Shown: in pieces, positions 36,693 through 44,638 of the stretch
How the letters are laid out: every line of letters starts with the position of its first letter
How positions within the stretch are numbered: the stretch's first letter is position 1
NCBI GenBank assembly: GCA_016699445.1
Contig: CP064976.1
Span: forward strand, 806,001-870,000
From: Deltaproteobacteria bacterium
GTDB taxonomy: Bacteria; UBA10199; JACPAL01; GCA-016699445
DNA: 64,000 bases
Reading direction: 5' to 3'
The notes under the pieces: model-generated
Told to the model about the DNA's origin: nothing
Database searches by the model: none
What the model saw: the letters and a program-made list of their open reading frames with translations, nothing else
Position numbers and translations under genes: made by a program

Positions 36693-38333
36693 ATGCTTAC
36701 GACATTAGTGAATCGCTTTTCTGTAGTTGGAGAACCCTTACATACTGACATGACTTTATTGACAGGTTCTGCCAATCCTCAAAACCCAGCTGATTTTTAT
36801 GATCATCATTCATTTACCTCCATTTGTGCTGCTGGAGACCATTCCATTGGTGGAGGAAATGCCATTTTAGGGACGCGAAGTATTCCCACTACTGTAAACG
36901 CTAAAGGATTAAGCATTTCCAGAAATGGGAGAGAGATTCTTTATCAAGGTAAAAATATTTTAGCAGTCGCGCGTAAGGCGGGATGCATTTATTTAAGCTA
37001 TACACAAAAAGCGACTAACCTCACATCCATCACTCTTAACGGAGATTCTACGCATATATCGCCGGAAACAAGTGTTGAAGTGACTCTCAACAGCTATGTC
37101 AGCATAACTATAGATGGTGAAAAATTTCATTTTGCTGTCCAATTCATTTCCGATCCCTATCTTTCGCGATTTGATCAACAACCATTTTTCACATACGCAA
37201 ATGATCAACTTTCATCTCTAAAAACACGTCTTCAGGTAGCTTCACATCGAGATGAAAAAGAACCTCGACATAGACTCTATGATCTTAATGGGATTCAACA
37301 TGGCTATGACAAGCCCTTTGGAAGCGATAGAGCCATAGCTTTTATGAGTCCTGCATCTCAATCTTTTCTCCAGAGTGAAGGTGTGGTCTCTCATCATGTG
37401 AAATTTTCAAAGGATCAAAGTGGCAATTTAGGAATTATTAATATTTCAGGTGGCACTTTATGGCATCGTGCTCCTCAAACGGATTCTACGACAAGTGATT
37501 GGAGAGTGGTCCTCTATAATACAGCAGCTCCCGTCACAACTCATACTCGCTTCCAAATAGCACACGCCCATGTCTCTGTTAACAGTAACAATGAATTAGT
37601 CGCTGATTATCGAACAGCTTACCGAAATTTGAATACCCCATTGGCCAATAAAAGATATCCAGATGAAGTCTGGCTTAATGAGCGACCCCTATTACAAGTA
37701 TCTTCTACGGGAAACTCAGTCATCTTACTGGATCCAGCCGATCCAAGAACAAAAGCATGGATTGTTCACAGTACACATGAAACTGAAATAAACCCTGGAG
37801 AACATTCTATTTATCCAGGTGATCAAGTTGGTTTTAGTGTAGAAGGTGAGAATACGCCCACTCACTTTTTTTCTATCCAGCCACGTAATTATCCTGAAAG
37901 AGGTTTTCGTTTAGTGGCGATTGAAGACTTTGATCAAATACCAGAAAGATTAAGACAAAATGAGGACGCTCGAACCATTCTCGCTCAATCTCAACTTCCA
38001 CAGGATGATGGAGATGAAAACGCCTCTCCTAGAACTGCACTTTTTGGAGCATCTTCCCCTAAAACGTCTGGCGTATTCAATTATTCAGTACCTGCTGAAC
38101 GAGCTCCCATAGCGCCAACTGCGTCAACAGGACAAAGCACATTTCCTGTTTTCAACCCACCTCCCAAATCAAATACACCCGCTGAAGATCAACAAAAGCC
38201 ACTTCCTTCTCAATTAGCAACGACATCAACACATCAAAAAATAGCCTCAAAGATTGTGGATGGGATACTCTTTATCCCCCGCTTGTTTAAATCCGTAATT
38301 CAACAATTGTGGTCTGCTATCATGAATGAATAA
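36693..38333 (+). CDS. Unknown beta-rich protein, possibly two FHA-like modules
   Basis: 546 residues. No signal peptide. Two beta-rich blocks look alike in plan: residues 70-155 (SRNGREILYQGKNILAVAR, ITLNGDSTHISP, TSVEVTLNSYVSITIDGE) and residues 285-400 (VWLNERPLLQ, ETEINPGEHSIYPGDQVGF). The pattern LNG, then a turn with PG, then GD-x-V/I resembles the C-terminal strands of FHA phosphothreonine-binding domains, but the usual GR and SxxH motifs are not clear. A Pro/Ser-rich linker leads to an amphipathic or hydrophobic end (IVDGILFIPRLFKSVIQQLW). It follows two Ser/Thr kinases, which fits a phosphopeptide reader. The fold is my inference. Confidence 0.5.
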   Translation: MLTTLVNRFSVVGEPLHTDMTLLTGSANPQNPADFYDHHSFTSICAAGDHSIGGGNAILGTRSIPTTVNAKGLSISRNGREILYQGKNILAVARKAGCIYLSYTQKATNLTSITLNGDSTHISPETSVEVTLNSYVSITIDGEKFHFAVQFISDPYLSRFDQQPFFTYANDQLSSLKTRLQVASHRDEKEPRHRLYDLNGIQHGYDKPFGSDRAIAFMSPASQSFLQSEGVVSHHVKFSKDQSGNLGIINISGGTLWHRAPQTDSTTSDWRVVLYNTAAPVTTHTRFQIAHAHVSVNSNNELVADYRTAYRNLNTPLANKRYPDEVWLNERPLLQVSSTGNSVILLDPADPRTKAWIVHSTHETEINPGEHSIYPGDQVGFSVEGENTPTHFFSIQPRNYPERGFRLVAIEDFDQIPERLRQNEDARTILAQSQLPQDDGDENASPRTALFGASSPKTSGVFNYSVPAERAPIAPTASTGQSTFPVFNPPPKSNTPAEDQQKPLPSQLATTSTHQKIASKIVDGILFIPRLFKSVIQQLWSAIMNE

Positions 38334-38377
38334 TTAAGTTTTTTTCTAGTCATTCATACAGTTTCAAACAACCCACC

Positions 38378-38450
38378 GCGTCATTTTTGACCACTTTTTT
38401 CCCCATCCGCCACCAGAAGACGAAACTCCGTAGATATGGGGACTGAGAGA
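38378..38450 (+). repeat. Diverged copy of the promoter-leader repeat
   Basis: CACCGCGTCATTTTTGACC followed by CCAGAAGACGAAACTCCG corresponds to the leader at 39180-39240 and 40913-40972 but lacks the CCGATAA -10. It lies after the FHA-like gene and just before the MNT/HepT module. The gap 38334-38494 holds nothing else I can identify. Confidence 0.5.
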
Positions 38451-38494
38451 GAAACCATTTGATCCCATTTATACAAGCAGAATATACTTTTTCA

Positions 38495-38784
38495 ATGAAC
38501 CTCAAAGAAACGCTTAGATGCAAAAAAGATGAGATTTTAAAAATTGCCGCGAAACACGGAGCTGAAAATTTACGTATTTTTGGTTCTGTAATACGAAACG
38601 AGGAAACTGCTGGCAGTGACATTGATTTTCTAGTGGATATTGGCCCACGACCTAGTCCCTTTTTCCCCGCTGGATTTATTGCTGACCTTGAGACTTTGTT
38701 CGGAAATAAAGTAGATGTGGTGACGGAACGCTCACTTCACCCTTTTATTAAAAAAATATTCTCGATGAGGCTCGTCCGCTGTGA
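38495..38784 (+). CDS. mntA: MntA-type minimal nucleotidyltransferase antitoxin, frameshifted near its end
   Basis: About 96 residues from ATG 38495 (MNLKETLRCKKDEIL). The NTase core is IFGSVIRNEETAGSDIDFLVDI (GSxxR, then DxD), quoted here in pieces: IFGSVIRNEE and SDIDFLVDI. The last residues are lost by a one-base deletion in the A7 run at 38750-38756; with eight A's the protein ends KKNILDEARPL at 38784, exactly overlapping the HepT GTG start as these pairs usually do. MntA antitoxins adenylylate HepT. Confidence 0.82.
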
Positions 38785-39119
38785 AAGACGACCGTCTCTA
38801 CCTCACCCATATTTTGGAATGCATTGAGCGTATCCAAGATTTCGTCAAAGAAGGGGAACAGGTTTTTCTTGCCGATATCAAAACCCAAGATGCTGTCTTA
38901 AGAAACTTGCACACGCTTTCAGAATCAACCCAACGTATTTCCGAAAAAACCCAAGCACAGCACCCTGATGTAGAATGGCGTTCTATTTCAGGGTTCCGCA
39001 ATGTCTTAGTTCATGATTATTTGGGCGTCGACCTCTCCCAGATATGGCATATCATCAATACAGACCTAAAAACTTTGCACGATCAGATTAAAAAAATTTT
39101 TACAGATTTGCAGAGATAA
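38781..39119 (+). CDS. hepT: HepT-like HEPN toxin (DUF86)
   Basis: 112 residues starting at GTG 38781 (KDDRLYLTHILECIERI). The RNase motif R-x4-H-x-Y is present as RNVLVHDYLGVD near residue 73. The start overlaps the MntA stop by four bases after frame repair. It forms a type VII MNT-HEPN TA pair with the preceding gene. Confidence 0.88.
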   Translation: MKDDRLYLTHILECIERIQDFVKEGEQVFLADIKTQDAVLRNLHTLSESTQRISEKTQAQHPDVEWRSISGFRNVLVHDYLGVDLSQIWHIINTDLKTLHDQIKKIFTDLQR

Positions 39120-39179
39120 CTTCTAAAAAAAATCTGAAGTTACCGACGACCTATCAAAGAAAATCCCTTAAAACAACCC

Positions 39180-39297
39180 GCCGCGTCATTTTCGCCCCAT
39201 TATTCCCTTCCAGACGAAACGCCCCTGTCCCGACCGATAATTTTGGCTGGCCCGTTCGTTACAGGATCAAGCATCATGAAGTTGGAAAAGAGAATTT
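39180..39297 (+). repeat. Promoter-leader repeat, copy at the antitoxin gene
   Basis: The stretch from CCGCGTCATTTTCGCCCC through GACCGATAATTTTGGCTGG to GGAAAAGAGAATTT and the first codons of the antitoxin is repeated almost unchanged at 40913-41050 before the AAA+ gene. It includes the sigma-28-like promoter at 39214-39240. Confidence 0.85.
39214..39240 (+). promoter_or_regulatory. Sigma-28-like promoter, copy before the antitoxin
   Basis: ACGAAACG, 11 bases, ACCGATAA. The -10 matches CCGATAA and the spacer matches FliA, while the -35 is weak. ATG 39298 follows a 50-base leader containing GGAAAAGAG. Confidence 0.5.
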
Positions 39298-39501
39298 ATG
39301 CAACATCAAGTCACCGACATCGAATCAGCCATCGAAAAGCTTCCTCAAAAGGACTTAAAAGCGCTTCGCGCTTGGTTTGAGGAGTTTGATGCCAAAGCTT
39401 GGGACCAACAGTTTGAAGCCGATGCACAATCCGGCAAACTTGAGGCTCTCGCTCAAGAAGCGATTCAAGACGTTAAGCAAGGCCGTTTCAAGACGTTGTG
39501 A
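39298..39501 (+). CDS. Small antitoxin of a type II TA pair
   Basis: 67 residues: DIESAIEKLPQKDLKALRAW, then FDAKAWDQQFEADAQSGKLE, ending DVKQGRFKTL. This layout (VE/IExAIxxLPxxExxxLRxWxxExD..WDxQxExDxxxGKLDxLxxEAxxDxxxGxxxxL) is typical of the small antitoxins partnered with ParE/RelE-like toxins in many genomes. It is intact, but the toxin gene that follows is broken. A damaged second copy lies at 40228-40400. Confidence 0.78.
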   Translation: MQHQVTDIESAIEKLPQKDLKALRAWFEEFDAKAWDQQFEADAQSGKLEALAQEAIQDVKQGRFKTL

Positions 39502-39676
39502 AACATTTGGCTCCTCCCCGAAATATCCCTCACTTCATCTCAAAAAGATCGGTTCTTATTGGTCAACCAGAGTTGGCTTGAAATACAGAGCCCTCGCCAT
39601 CGAACATGAAAACGATTTGGTATGGTTCTGGATAGGGAGTCATGCGGATTATGATAGGATGATAGAAAAACAGTAA
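39498..39676 (+). pseudogene. RelE/ParE-like toxin remnant with internal deletion
   Basis: A GTG overlapping the antitoxin stop opens VKHLAP, the usual start of this toxin, but sequence then jumps, in another frame, to the C-terminal half: SPKYPSLHLKKIGSYWSTRV, GLKYRALAIE and WFWIGSHADYDRMI. About 30-35 N-terminal codons are missing. The C-terminal half is well conserved, so the loss is probably recent. No active toxin is expected. Confidence 0.7.
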
Positions 39677-39704
39677 AAAAAGACCTGCCGCGTCATTCCA
39701 CTCC

Positions 39705-39959
39705 TCATTCAATGATAGTGGAGTCTGGCCTCCACCAAAGCCGCGTGCGATTAAACTGCGATATACTCTGCAAAGAGTAGGACTTTGGGATAGACACTTT
39801 TTCTTCTTTGAGACCTTCCACATGCATCTCAATCGCTTCATAAATATTCTTTTCTACCTCCGAGCGGGTGCGTCCTGTCGCTACACAACCTGGTAAATCA
39901 GGAGAATATGCAGAATAATTTTTCTTTGTTTTCTCTATGACAACCAAAAATCGGTTCAT
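39705..39959 (-). CDS. hicB: HicB antitoxin
   Basis: 84 residues of the HicB family: RFLVVIEKTKKNYSAYSPDL-PGCVATGRTRSEVEKNIYEA (quoted in pieces), EMHVEGLKEE. This is the partial RNase H-like fold with the conserved PDLPGC. It overlaps HicA by four bases. There is no clear separate DNA-binding domain at the C-terminus. Confidence 0.88.
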   Translation of the reverse strand: MNRFLVVIEKTKKNYSAYSPDLPGCVATGRTRSEVEKNIYEAIEMHVEGLKEEKVSIPKSYSLQSISQFNRTRLWWRPDSTIIE

Positions 39960-40156
39960 TTTTTGACTCCTTTTAATTCTGCTTGTTTTAAAATACTATT
40001 AAGCGTCCCTGCAGCAAGCTCATCATTCATTGAATGCGCCGCCACTGTTACCAACCCCTTCTTTGAAGGATGCTTGTACTGACGATGGCTCCCTTTAGTA
40101 CGCACTACATACCAACCATCTTTTTCAATCATCTTGATCAAGTCGCGCGCTTTCAT
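39956..40156 (-). CDS. hicA: HicA mRNA interferase toxin
   Basis: 66 residues from ATG 40156 (MKARDLIKMIEKDGW). The family core GSHRQYKHPSKKGLVTVAAH contains the catalytic His in GSHRQY, a double-stranded RNA-binding-like fold. The frame is open further upstream, but that part only reads through a repeated antitoxin fragment. It precedes HicB as usual. Confidence 0.9.
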   Translation of the reverse strand: MKARDLIKMIEKDGWYVVRTKGSHRQYKHPSKKGLVTVAAHSMNDELAAGTLNSILKQAELKGVKK

Positions 40157-40227
40157 TTGGAACGTAAAATCATGCCTTACCCTTACCCATATGAGCAAGA
40201 GTATTCTTCCTCTCACCGCGTCATTCT

Positions 40228-40400
40228 GCCATCGAAAAGCTTCCTTAAAAAGACTTAAAAGCGCTTCGCGCTTGGTTTGAGGAGTTTGATGCCAAAGCTT
40301 GGGACCAACAGTTTGAAGCCGATGCACAATCCGGCAAACTTGAGGCTCTCGCTCAAGAAGCGATTCAAGACGTTAAGCAAGGCCGTTTCAAAACATTTGA
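40228..40400 (+). pseudogene. Damaged second copy of the 39.3-kb antitoxin gene
   Basis: This stretch copies 39328-39510 from GCCATCGAAAAGCTTCCT onward. It lacks the start, has a TAA where the other copy has CAA (LPQ to LP-stop) and loses about ten bases near GGCCGTTTCA. It lies just upstream of HicA on the opposite strand, beginning right after another CCGCGTCATT motif (40216). Confidence 0.85.
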
Positions 40401-40408
40401 CGCTATTA

Positions 40409-40725
40409 TCACGCGGCTTCCACAAATACCTGAAAACGCTCTAACCCGGCTTTATTGATTTCTTCTTGCAATGCGATCCTCATAAATTGTTTTTCCGAAA
40501 GCTTTAAAATTTTGGCAAACCTCACGGCCCTTTCGGGACTCACTAGCTTTCGGCCTTTTTCAATATCACATAAGTGACTCACCGATATTCCCAGCTTTTG
40601 GCAAAATCAACTTGGGAAATTTCTTCCGCTAAACGCGTCGAAGAAAGTATCCGACCCACACTCAAAGGACCCGAAGTATATTTTTCAAGCCACTTCCTGG
40701 CACGACTTGTCTTTTTAGTAATCAT
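40409..40725 (-). CDS. higA: XRE-family HigA-like antitoxin, frameshifted
   Basis: The frame from ATG 40725 (MITKKTSRARKWLEKYT) reads RLAEEISQVDFAK then fails. Adding one T to the T4 run at 40596-40599 continues as KLGISVSHLCDIEKGRKLVS, then ERAVRFAKILKLSEKQFM to 40409, a complete helix-turn-helix. About 105 residues when repaired. It sits right after a degraded toxin gene and probably once repressed that module. Confidence 0.75.
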
Positions 40726-40824
40726 GTTTGTTGACCTCCTGAGTAATAACCAAGGCACTTTTTGAATATCCTTTTGGGCCCTTTTCGAGATAGTGACTCG
40801 GGTTGTTTGCACAACAATGTCCAT
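40715..40824 (-). pseudogene. HigB-like toxin remnant with internal deletion
   Basis: The N-terminus (TTRVTISKRAQKDIQKVP) matches the start of HigB/RelE-like toxins of the RAQKDLxKxP type. The next codons jump to a C-terminal scrap that reads EVNKHDY-stop in another frame and overlaps the antitoxin ATG. About two thirds of the gene is missing. Antitoxin retained, toxin lost. Confidence 0.65.
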
Positions 40825-40912
40825 ACTACACCTATCAGGTGAATCAAGACAAGAATCAAAATTCTAAAAAACGGCTCACTTCAGCTCTTCGATGAATAAC
40901 AAAAAGGGAACA

Positions 40913-41050
40913 CCGCGTTATTTTCGCCCCATTATTCCCTTCCAGACGAAACGCCCCTGTCCCGACCGATAATTTTGGCTGGCCCGTTCGTTACAGGATC
41001 AAGCATCATGAAGTTGGAAAAGAGAATTTATGCAATATCAAGTCACTGAC
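40913..41050 (+). repeat. Promoter-leader repeat, copy before the AAA+ gene
   Basis: Nearly identical to 39180-39320, including the promoter, the ribosome-binding region, the ATG and first codons of the antitoxin gene. The join then skips to the toxin C-terminal piece (YENDLVWFWIGSH) and then to the AAA+ gene. The gap 40826-41029 contains this repeat and nothing else seen. Confidence 0.85.
40946..40972 (+). promoter_or_regulatory. Sigma-28-like promoter, copy before the AAA+ gene
   Basis: Same sequence as at 39214-39240: ACGAAACG, 11 bases, ACCGATAA. It should drive the AAA+ gene through the captured antitoxin leader. Confidence 0.5.
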
Positions 41051-41125
41051 ATCGAATCCGCCATCGAATATGAAAATGATCTGGTATGGTTCTGGATAGG
41101 CAGTCATGGGGGGCGGTTTGCACTG

Positions 41126-44100
41126 ATGCAAATCGAGCTTAATCTTGAACGATTAACAGACTTGTTTGGTGAAGACGATGATGCTGATCACGGTAGTAGT
41201 GGAATTGATGCTCATCCAGGTCACTTTGATCAATCTCGCTTAGATAGAATACAAACTGAACAGGGACTTCATAGGGTTAATAGCTCTAGTGACGTACGAT
41301 TTTGTAATCCACTCGGATCTACAGTAGAAGATGTATTACCACTCTATACAGACATGCATCGCGCTCGTTTACGTGGAGATCAACGTGTAGTTTTTTTTCA
41401 ACCAAGAGCTAATCCCCGTATGAGAACTCCTGGTGAAAGTAGCAGTCTAGGCGGCAACTTACCAACATTTAGCAATTTAAGCTTAGATAACTTAAATATT
41501 TTGAACATACGTACACATGGACCGCGAGTAGACTTTGGGTCACAAGAAACCTTCGCCACATGGGCCTCTAGATCTCCCCAAGTCGCAACTGCAAATCCTA
41601 ATATAGAAGGGCAAAGCTTATATGTAAGCTTCTGTAGAAGCAGACTTGGTTCAGATGGACAAGTGTTAACGGAGTCCTCTCCCCTGGCTGATTCTGCGCT
41701 TTATTTTTATTCAAGAAATTTAGCACTCAATCACTCAGCTTCCAGTCCGCAGTCTTATGATATCATAGTCAACCCACCTCTCACATCCGATGAAGTTATG
41801 AACCTTGTGGTTGGTAATCTAAACGATAGTCGATACTCTACTCAAAAGGTTATCGGAACTGACAGATATCAACTGAGCATAACTGGGGATTGGCACATTG
41901 CGAATCAGCTGACGAGGTTCTTAGAGAGTGATGTTGGAAAGCAGCGTTTTCCAAATACAAGCGCAAATCCACACAGGCGTCAGGATATCATTAATGCTAT
42001 TAATGCTGCCGTCTTGGAGTCAAGGAGTCGAGAGCATACAACCAACTTCCAGGATACTCACGTTGAACACCAGTGGTACATGCAAATTTTGCAAGTATTC
42101 GGGTTGGGTATCTTGGGAACCCTTGGGACTTTTCTTTACCAACGGTATCAATTTACCAAGACAATGGAATTTCAAGAAAAGACCTTCCAGACCCAGCTTA
42201 AGGCAATGAATCGACAAATGATCATGATGGAAGAATCTTTTGAATTGAGCCGCCGCCAATTAGACGGCGATCAGAATCGTGATGTGCTGGGGATGGGTAC
42301 GAACATGATCGAATTGATCAACGACACAGCTGAGAGGCGTCGCTTGAATGACGACGCCGGTATTACAGCGAGAGTGGACGCCGCTCAAGCAGCACTCACA
42401 CGCCTGACGGAAATGCCTAGGGAAGACAGACCTGCAGATTATGCCGCACAATTAAGAACAGCCACAACGAATTTGAGACACCTACAAAATCTTCGGACAG
42501 CTAATTTCGAAAGACCTGTGGTAACACCCGTACTATCGAGAGCCGTTAATGAAATCTTGACGAGTATGATCAATGAAAAAGCCACTTGCCCTCTTCTAAC
42601 GGGTCCGGCCGGTTCTGGTAAGACAACGGCTATTCAACTTCTCGCTTATATTTTATCAGGAGGAGATATAGATCCCGCTTGGGGCCTCGTAATTCCTCGT
42701 GAGGTTCAAGAAAGGATTGATAGACACGGTTATCGCCTCATTTCTCTTGAACCTTCGGCCATTATGGCTGGGACCCGTTATCGGGGAGATTTAGAGGAGA
42801 GAGTGAGAAATCTAATGGCCGAAATGGATGTGGATGCAAGAAACAATATTGAAGACATTGTTTTTATCGATGAAATCCATACCCTTGGTTCAGAAGTTAG
42901 AAATTTGATCAAAGCCCGTACGGGTGGCGATACGAATGGATGGCGTATCATGGGAGCCACAACGGTAGAGGAAGTGGGTCAATTTTACAATCTTCCCGGC
43001 ACTAATCGACGAGACCCAGCCCTCGTACGACGTTTCCCAAATATCGGAGTCTCTGCTGAAAACGATGTTGGTGTGCGCAGAATCCTGACAACTATCAATA
43101 ATACCCGAAGAGAACGTAATAAGATTTCGTTAGATAATAGCCTGGTTCAGCGTGTTGCCGATACATCAATGTCATTAATACAAGGGCAAAATGCCGGAGA
43201 AGTGGGTCAACCTGTGACGGGTATTAACCTCTTAAATAGGATTTTAGCGGATGCTAAGGCCAATCGTGATAATCCTGCAAGCCCATATCATGGAAATAGG
43301 ACTGTAGGAGAAACGGAACTCAATGAGATCTTAGAAAGTTATACTCGAAACGACCGACGATTGATTGCTGAAGGTTATTTGGAAGAAGTGCGACGGGCAC
43401 AGGAGCTGACTCCTGAGCAAATTCAAGCCGCACAAACCGAAAGCATTGGTCTCTATATTCAAGATGTTGTAGGCAGACAAATTTGGGAAACTTCAATACC
43501 TGCAGCTCGGGAAGCATGGATAAACCTTGTCAAATCAAGCTGGCATAGAGCCGCCGGCATGACACGGACTTTTCATCGCGAAGAGAGTTCCCGAAGGGGC
43601 TACCAAGTTTCTCAAGATCTCAATGCTATCCCAAGAACTTTTGCAGAAATGATTATCAGCGACTTGAGAGATCGCGATCAGAGCTTTTCTCCCGTCCGGT
43701 CAGCACCTACTGCTCCGGTTTCAGAGAGGCAAATTGACGAAACGGCGGCTCGGTCGATGATTAGACAAGTGTTAGGTGGTAGAGCTGGAAGTGCCGAACG
43801 GCGCTTTTTTGACTCCAGCGCTGCGTGGAGACAATTTAGAAGAACAAGCGATCAAGTACAACAGCTGCAAGAAATTCAGTATCAAGTTATCATGTCTCAG
43901 CTCGTTTTGGATGAATGGAGGAAAGACGGTTATCCTCTTGGACGCAACAACAATCCTAATTTACCCGATGCCACTTATTTCGGCAGAGCAGAAGTAGAAT
44001 TTCGCGTTGCTGTCCAGAGAGGGGATCTTTACCAAGAAAATGGAGGGGAATGGAGAGTAAGAGCCCGAACGGACCCTGCACATCCCTATCGCACTGCGGG

Positions 44101-44575
44101 AGTCCAATCGACTCCACGAGTCCCTCAATTCAATCCAACCGGACAAAGCTCCCCCTGGGAAGCGGACCCCGCTCTTTTACAAATTCGGATTGATGATACT
44201 ATCATCAGGAGATCTTTGGAAGGTACTGTCAGGTCCACTTATGAAGATGAGTTGGCCCTTGAGCCTATAGAGACGGTGGAAGACCTCGTTCGAGCCATCA
44301 GGCATGCCTACCATGACCGCCCTCAAGAAGCGGAAAGAATTTTAGAAGAGTCCTATCAACAAGCACGACCCTCGGGATCCACGACAACGCCTTCATGGGG
44401 AAGAGTGGTTTCATCGATGCTGGGCCGTATCGCCATCGAAAGAGGCCTTGAAACCAGGTCGTTGACGGAAGTGGCATCGGAATTGGAGCGCCGCGTCGAC
44501 GCTAGACGAGTCGACGTCGAAACACGGGTTCGGGAGCGGGCTGAAAGAGCTGCACGCGTTCCTGGCAGACCTTAA
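41126..44575 (+). CDS. Membrane-linked AAA+ ATPase of ClpA/ClpB-like N1 type
   Basis: About 1149 residues from ATG 41126 (MQIELNLERLTDL). The frame is open back to ATG 41030, but those 32 codons are fused antitoxin and toxin scraps. Residues 1-315 unknown; a transmembrane helix near 320-340 (VFGLGILGTLGTFLY); coiled coil after it; a single AAA+ domain at about 480-710 with Walker A LLTGPAGSGKTTAIQ, pore-loop-like AGTRYRGDLEERV, Walker B DIVFIDEIHTLG, sensor 1 RIMGATT and Arg finger RRDPALVRRFPNI. These match the first ATPase domain of ClpB or ClpV. No second AAA+ domain or Clp N-domain is seen. The long Arg/Glu-rich C-terminus is unfamiliar. A remodelling motor at the membrane is likely. Confidence 0.8.
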   Translation: MQIELNLERLTDLFGEDDDADHGSSGIDAHPGHFDQSRLDRIQTEQGLHRVNSSSDVRFCNPLGSTVEDVLPLYTDMHRARLRGDQRVVFFQPRANPRMRTPGESSSLGGNLPTFSNLSLDNLNILNIRTHGPRVDFGSQETFATWASRSPQVATANPNIEGQSLYVSFCRSRLGSDGQVLTESSPLADSALYFYSRNLALNHSASSPQSYDIIVNPPLTSDEVMNLVVGNLNDSRYSTQKVIGTDRYQLSITGDWHIANQLTRFLESDVGKQRFPNTSANPHRRQDIINAINAAVLESRSREHTTNFQDTHVEHQWYMQILQVFGLGILGTLGTFLYQRYQFTKTMEFQEKTFQTQLKAMNRQMIMMEESFELSRRQLDGDQNRDVLGMGTNMIELINDTAERRRLNDDAGITARVDAAQAALTRLTEMPREDRPADYAAQLRTATTNLRHLQNLRTANFERPVVTPVLSRAVNEILTSMINEKATCPLLTGPAGSGKTTAIQLLAYILSGGDIDPAWGLVIPREVQERIDRHGYRLISLEPSAIMAGTRYRGDLEERVRNLMAEMDVDARNNIEDIVFIDEIHTLGSEVRNLIKARTGGDTNGWRIMGATTVEEVGQFYNLPGTNRRDPALVRRFPNIGVSAENDVGVRRILTTINNTRRERNKISLDNSLVQRVADTSMSLIQGQNAGEVGQPVTGINLLNRILADAKANRDNPASPYHGNRTVGETELNEILESYTRNDRRLIAEGYLEEVRRAQELTPEQIQAAQTESIGLYIQDVVGRQIWETSIPAAREAWINLVKSSWHRAAGMTRTFHREESSRRGYQVSQDLNAIPRTFAEMIISDLRDRDQSFSPVRSAPTAPVSERQIDETAARSMIRQVLGGRAGSAERRFFDSSAAWRQFRRTSDQVQQLQEIQYQVIMSQLVLDEWRKDGYPLGRNNNPNLPDATYFGRAEVEFRVAVQRGDLYQENGGEWRVRARTDPAHPYRTAGVQSTPRVPQFNPTGQSSPWEADPALLQIRIDDTIIRRSLEGTVRSTYEDELALEPIETVEDLVRAIRHAYHDRPQEAERILEESYQQARPSGSTTTPSWGRVVSSMLGRIAIERGLETRSLTEVASELERRVDARRVDVETRVRERAERAARVPGRP

Positions 44576-44592
44576 AAAAATCCACTTTACTG

Positions 44593-44621
44593 GTAACTCA
44601 ATCCCCCCTTCCCGCCGAAAA
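44593..44621 (+). promoter_or_regulatory. Weak sigma-28-like promoter before the 392-residue gene
   Basis: GTAACTCA, 13 bases, GCCGAAAA. The -10 has one difference from GCCGATAA. Leader with AAGAGGA before ATG 44639. Call rests on its similarity in place and layout to the other promoters. Confidence 0.35.
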
Positions 44622-44638
44622 TATCTAAGAGGATATTT

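Noticed and set aside
41030..41125. First 32 codons of the long AAA+ reading frame as native protein
   Set aside because: They repeat the antitoxin start and the toxin end found at 39.3-39.7 kb, so ATG 41126 is a more likely start.
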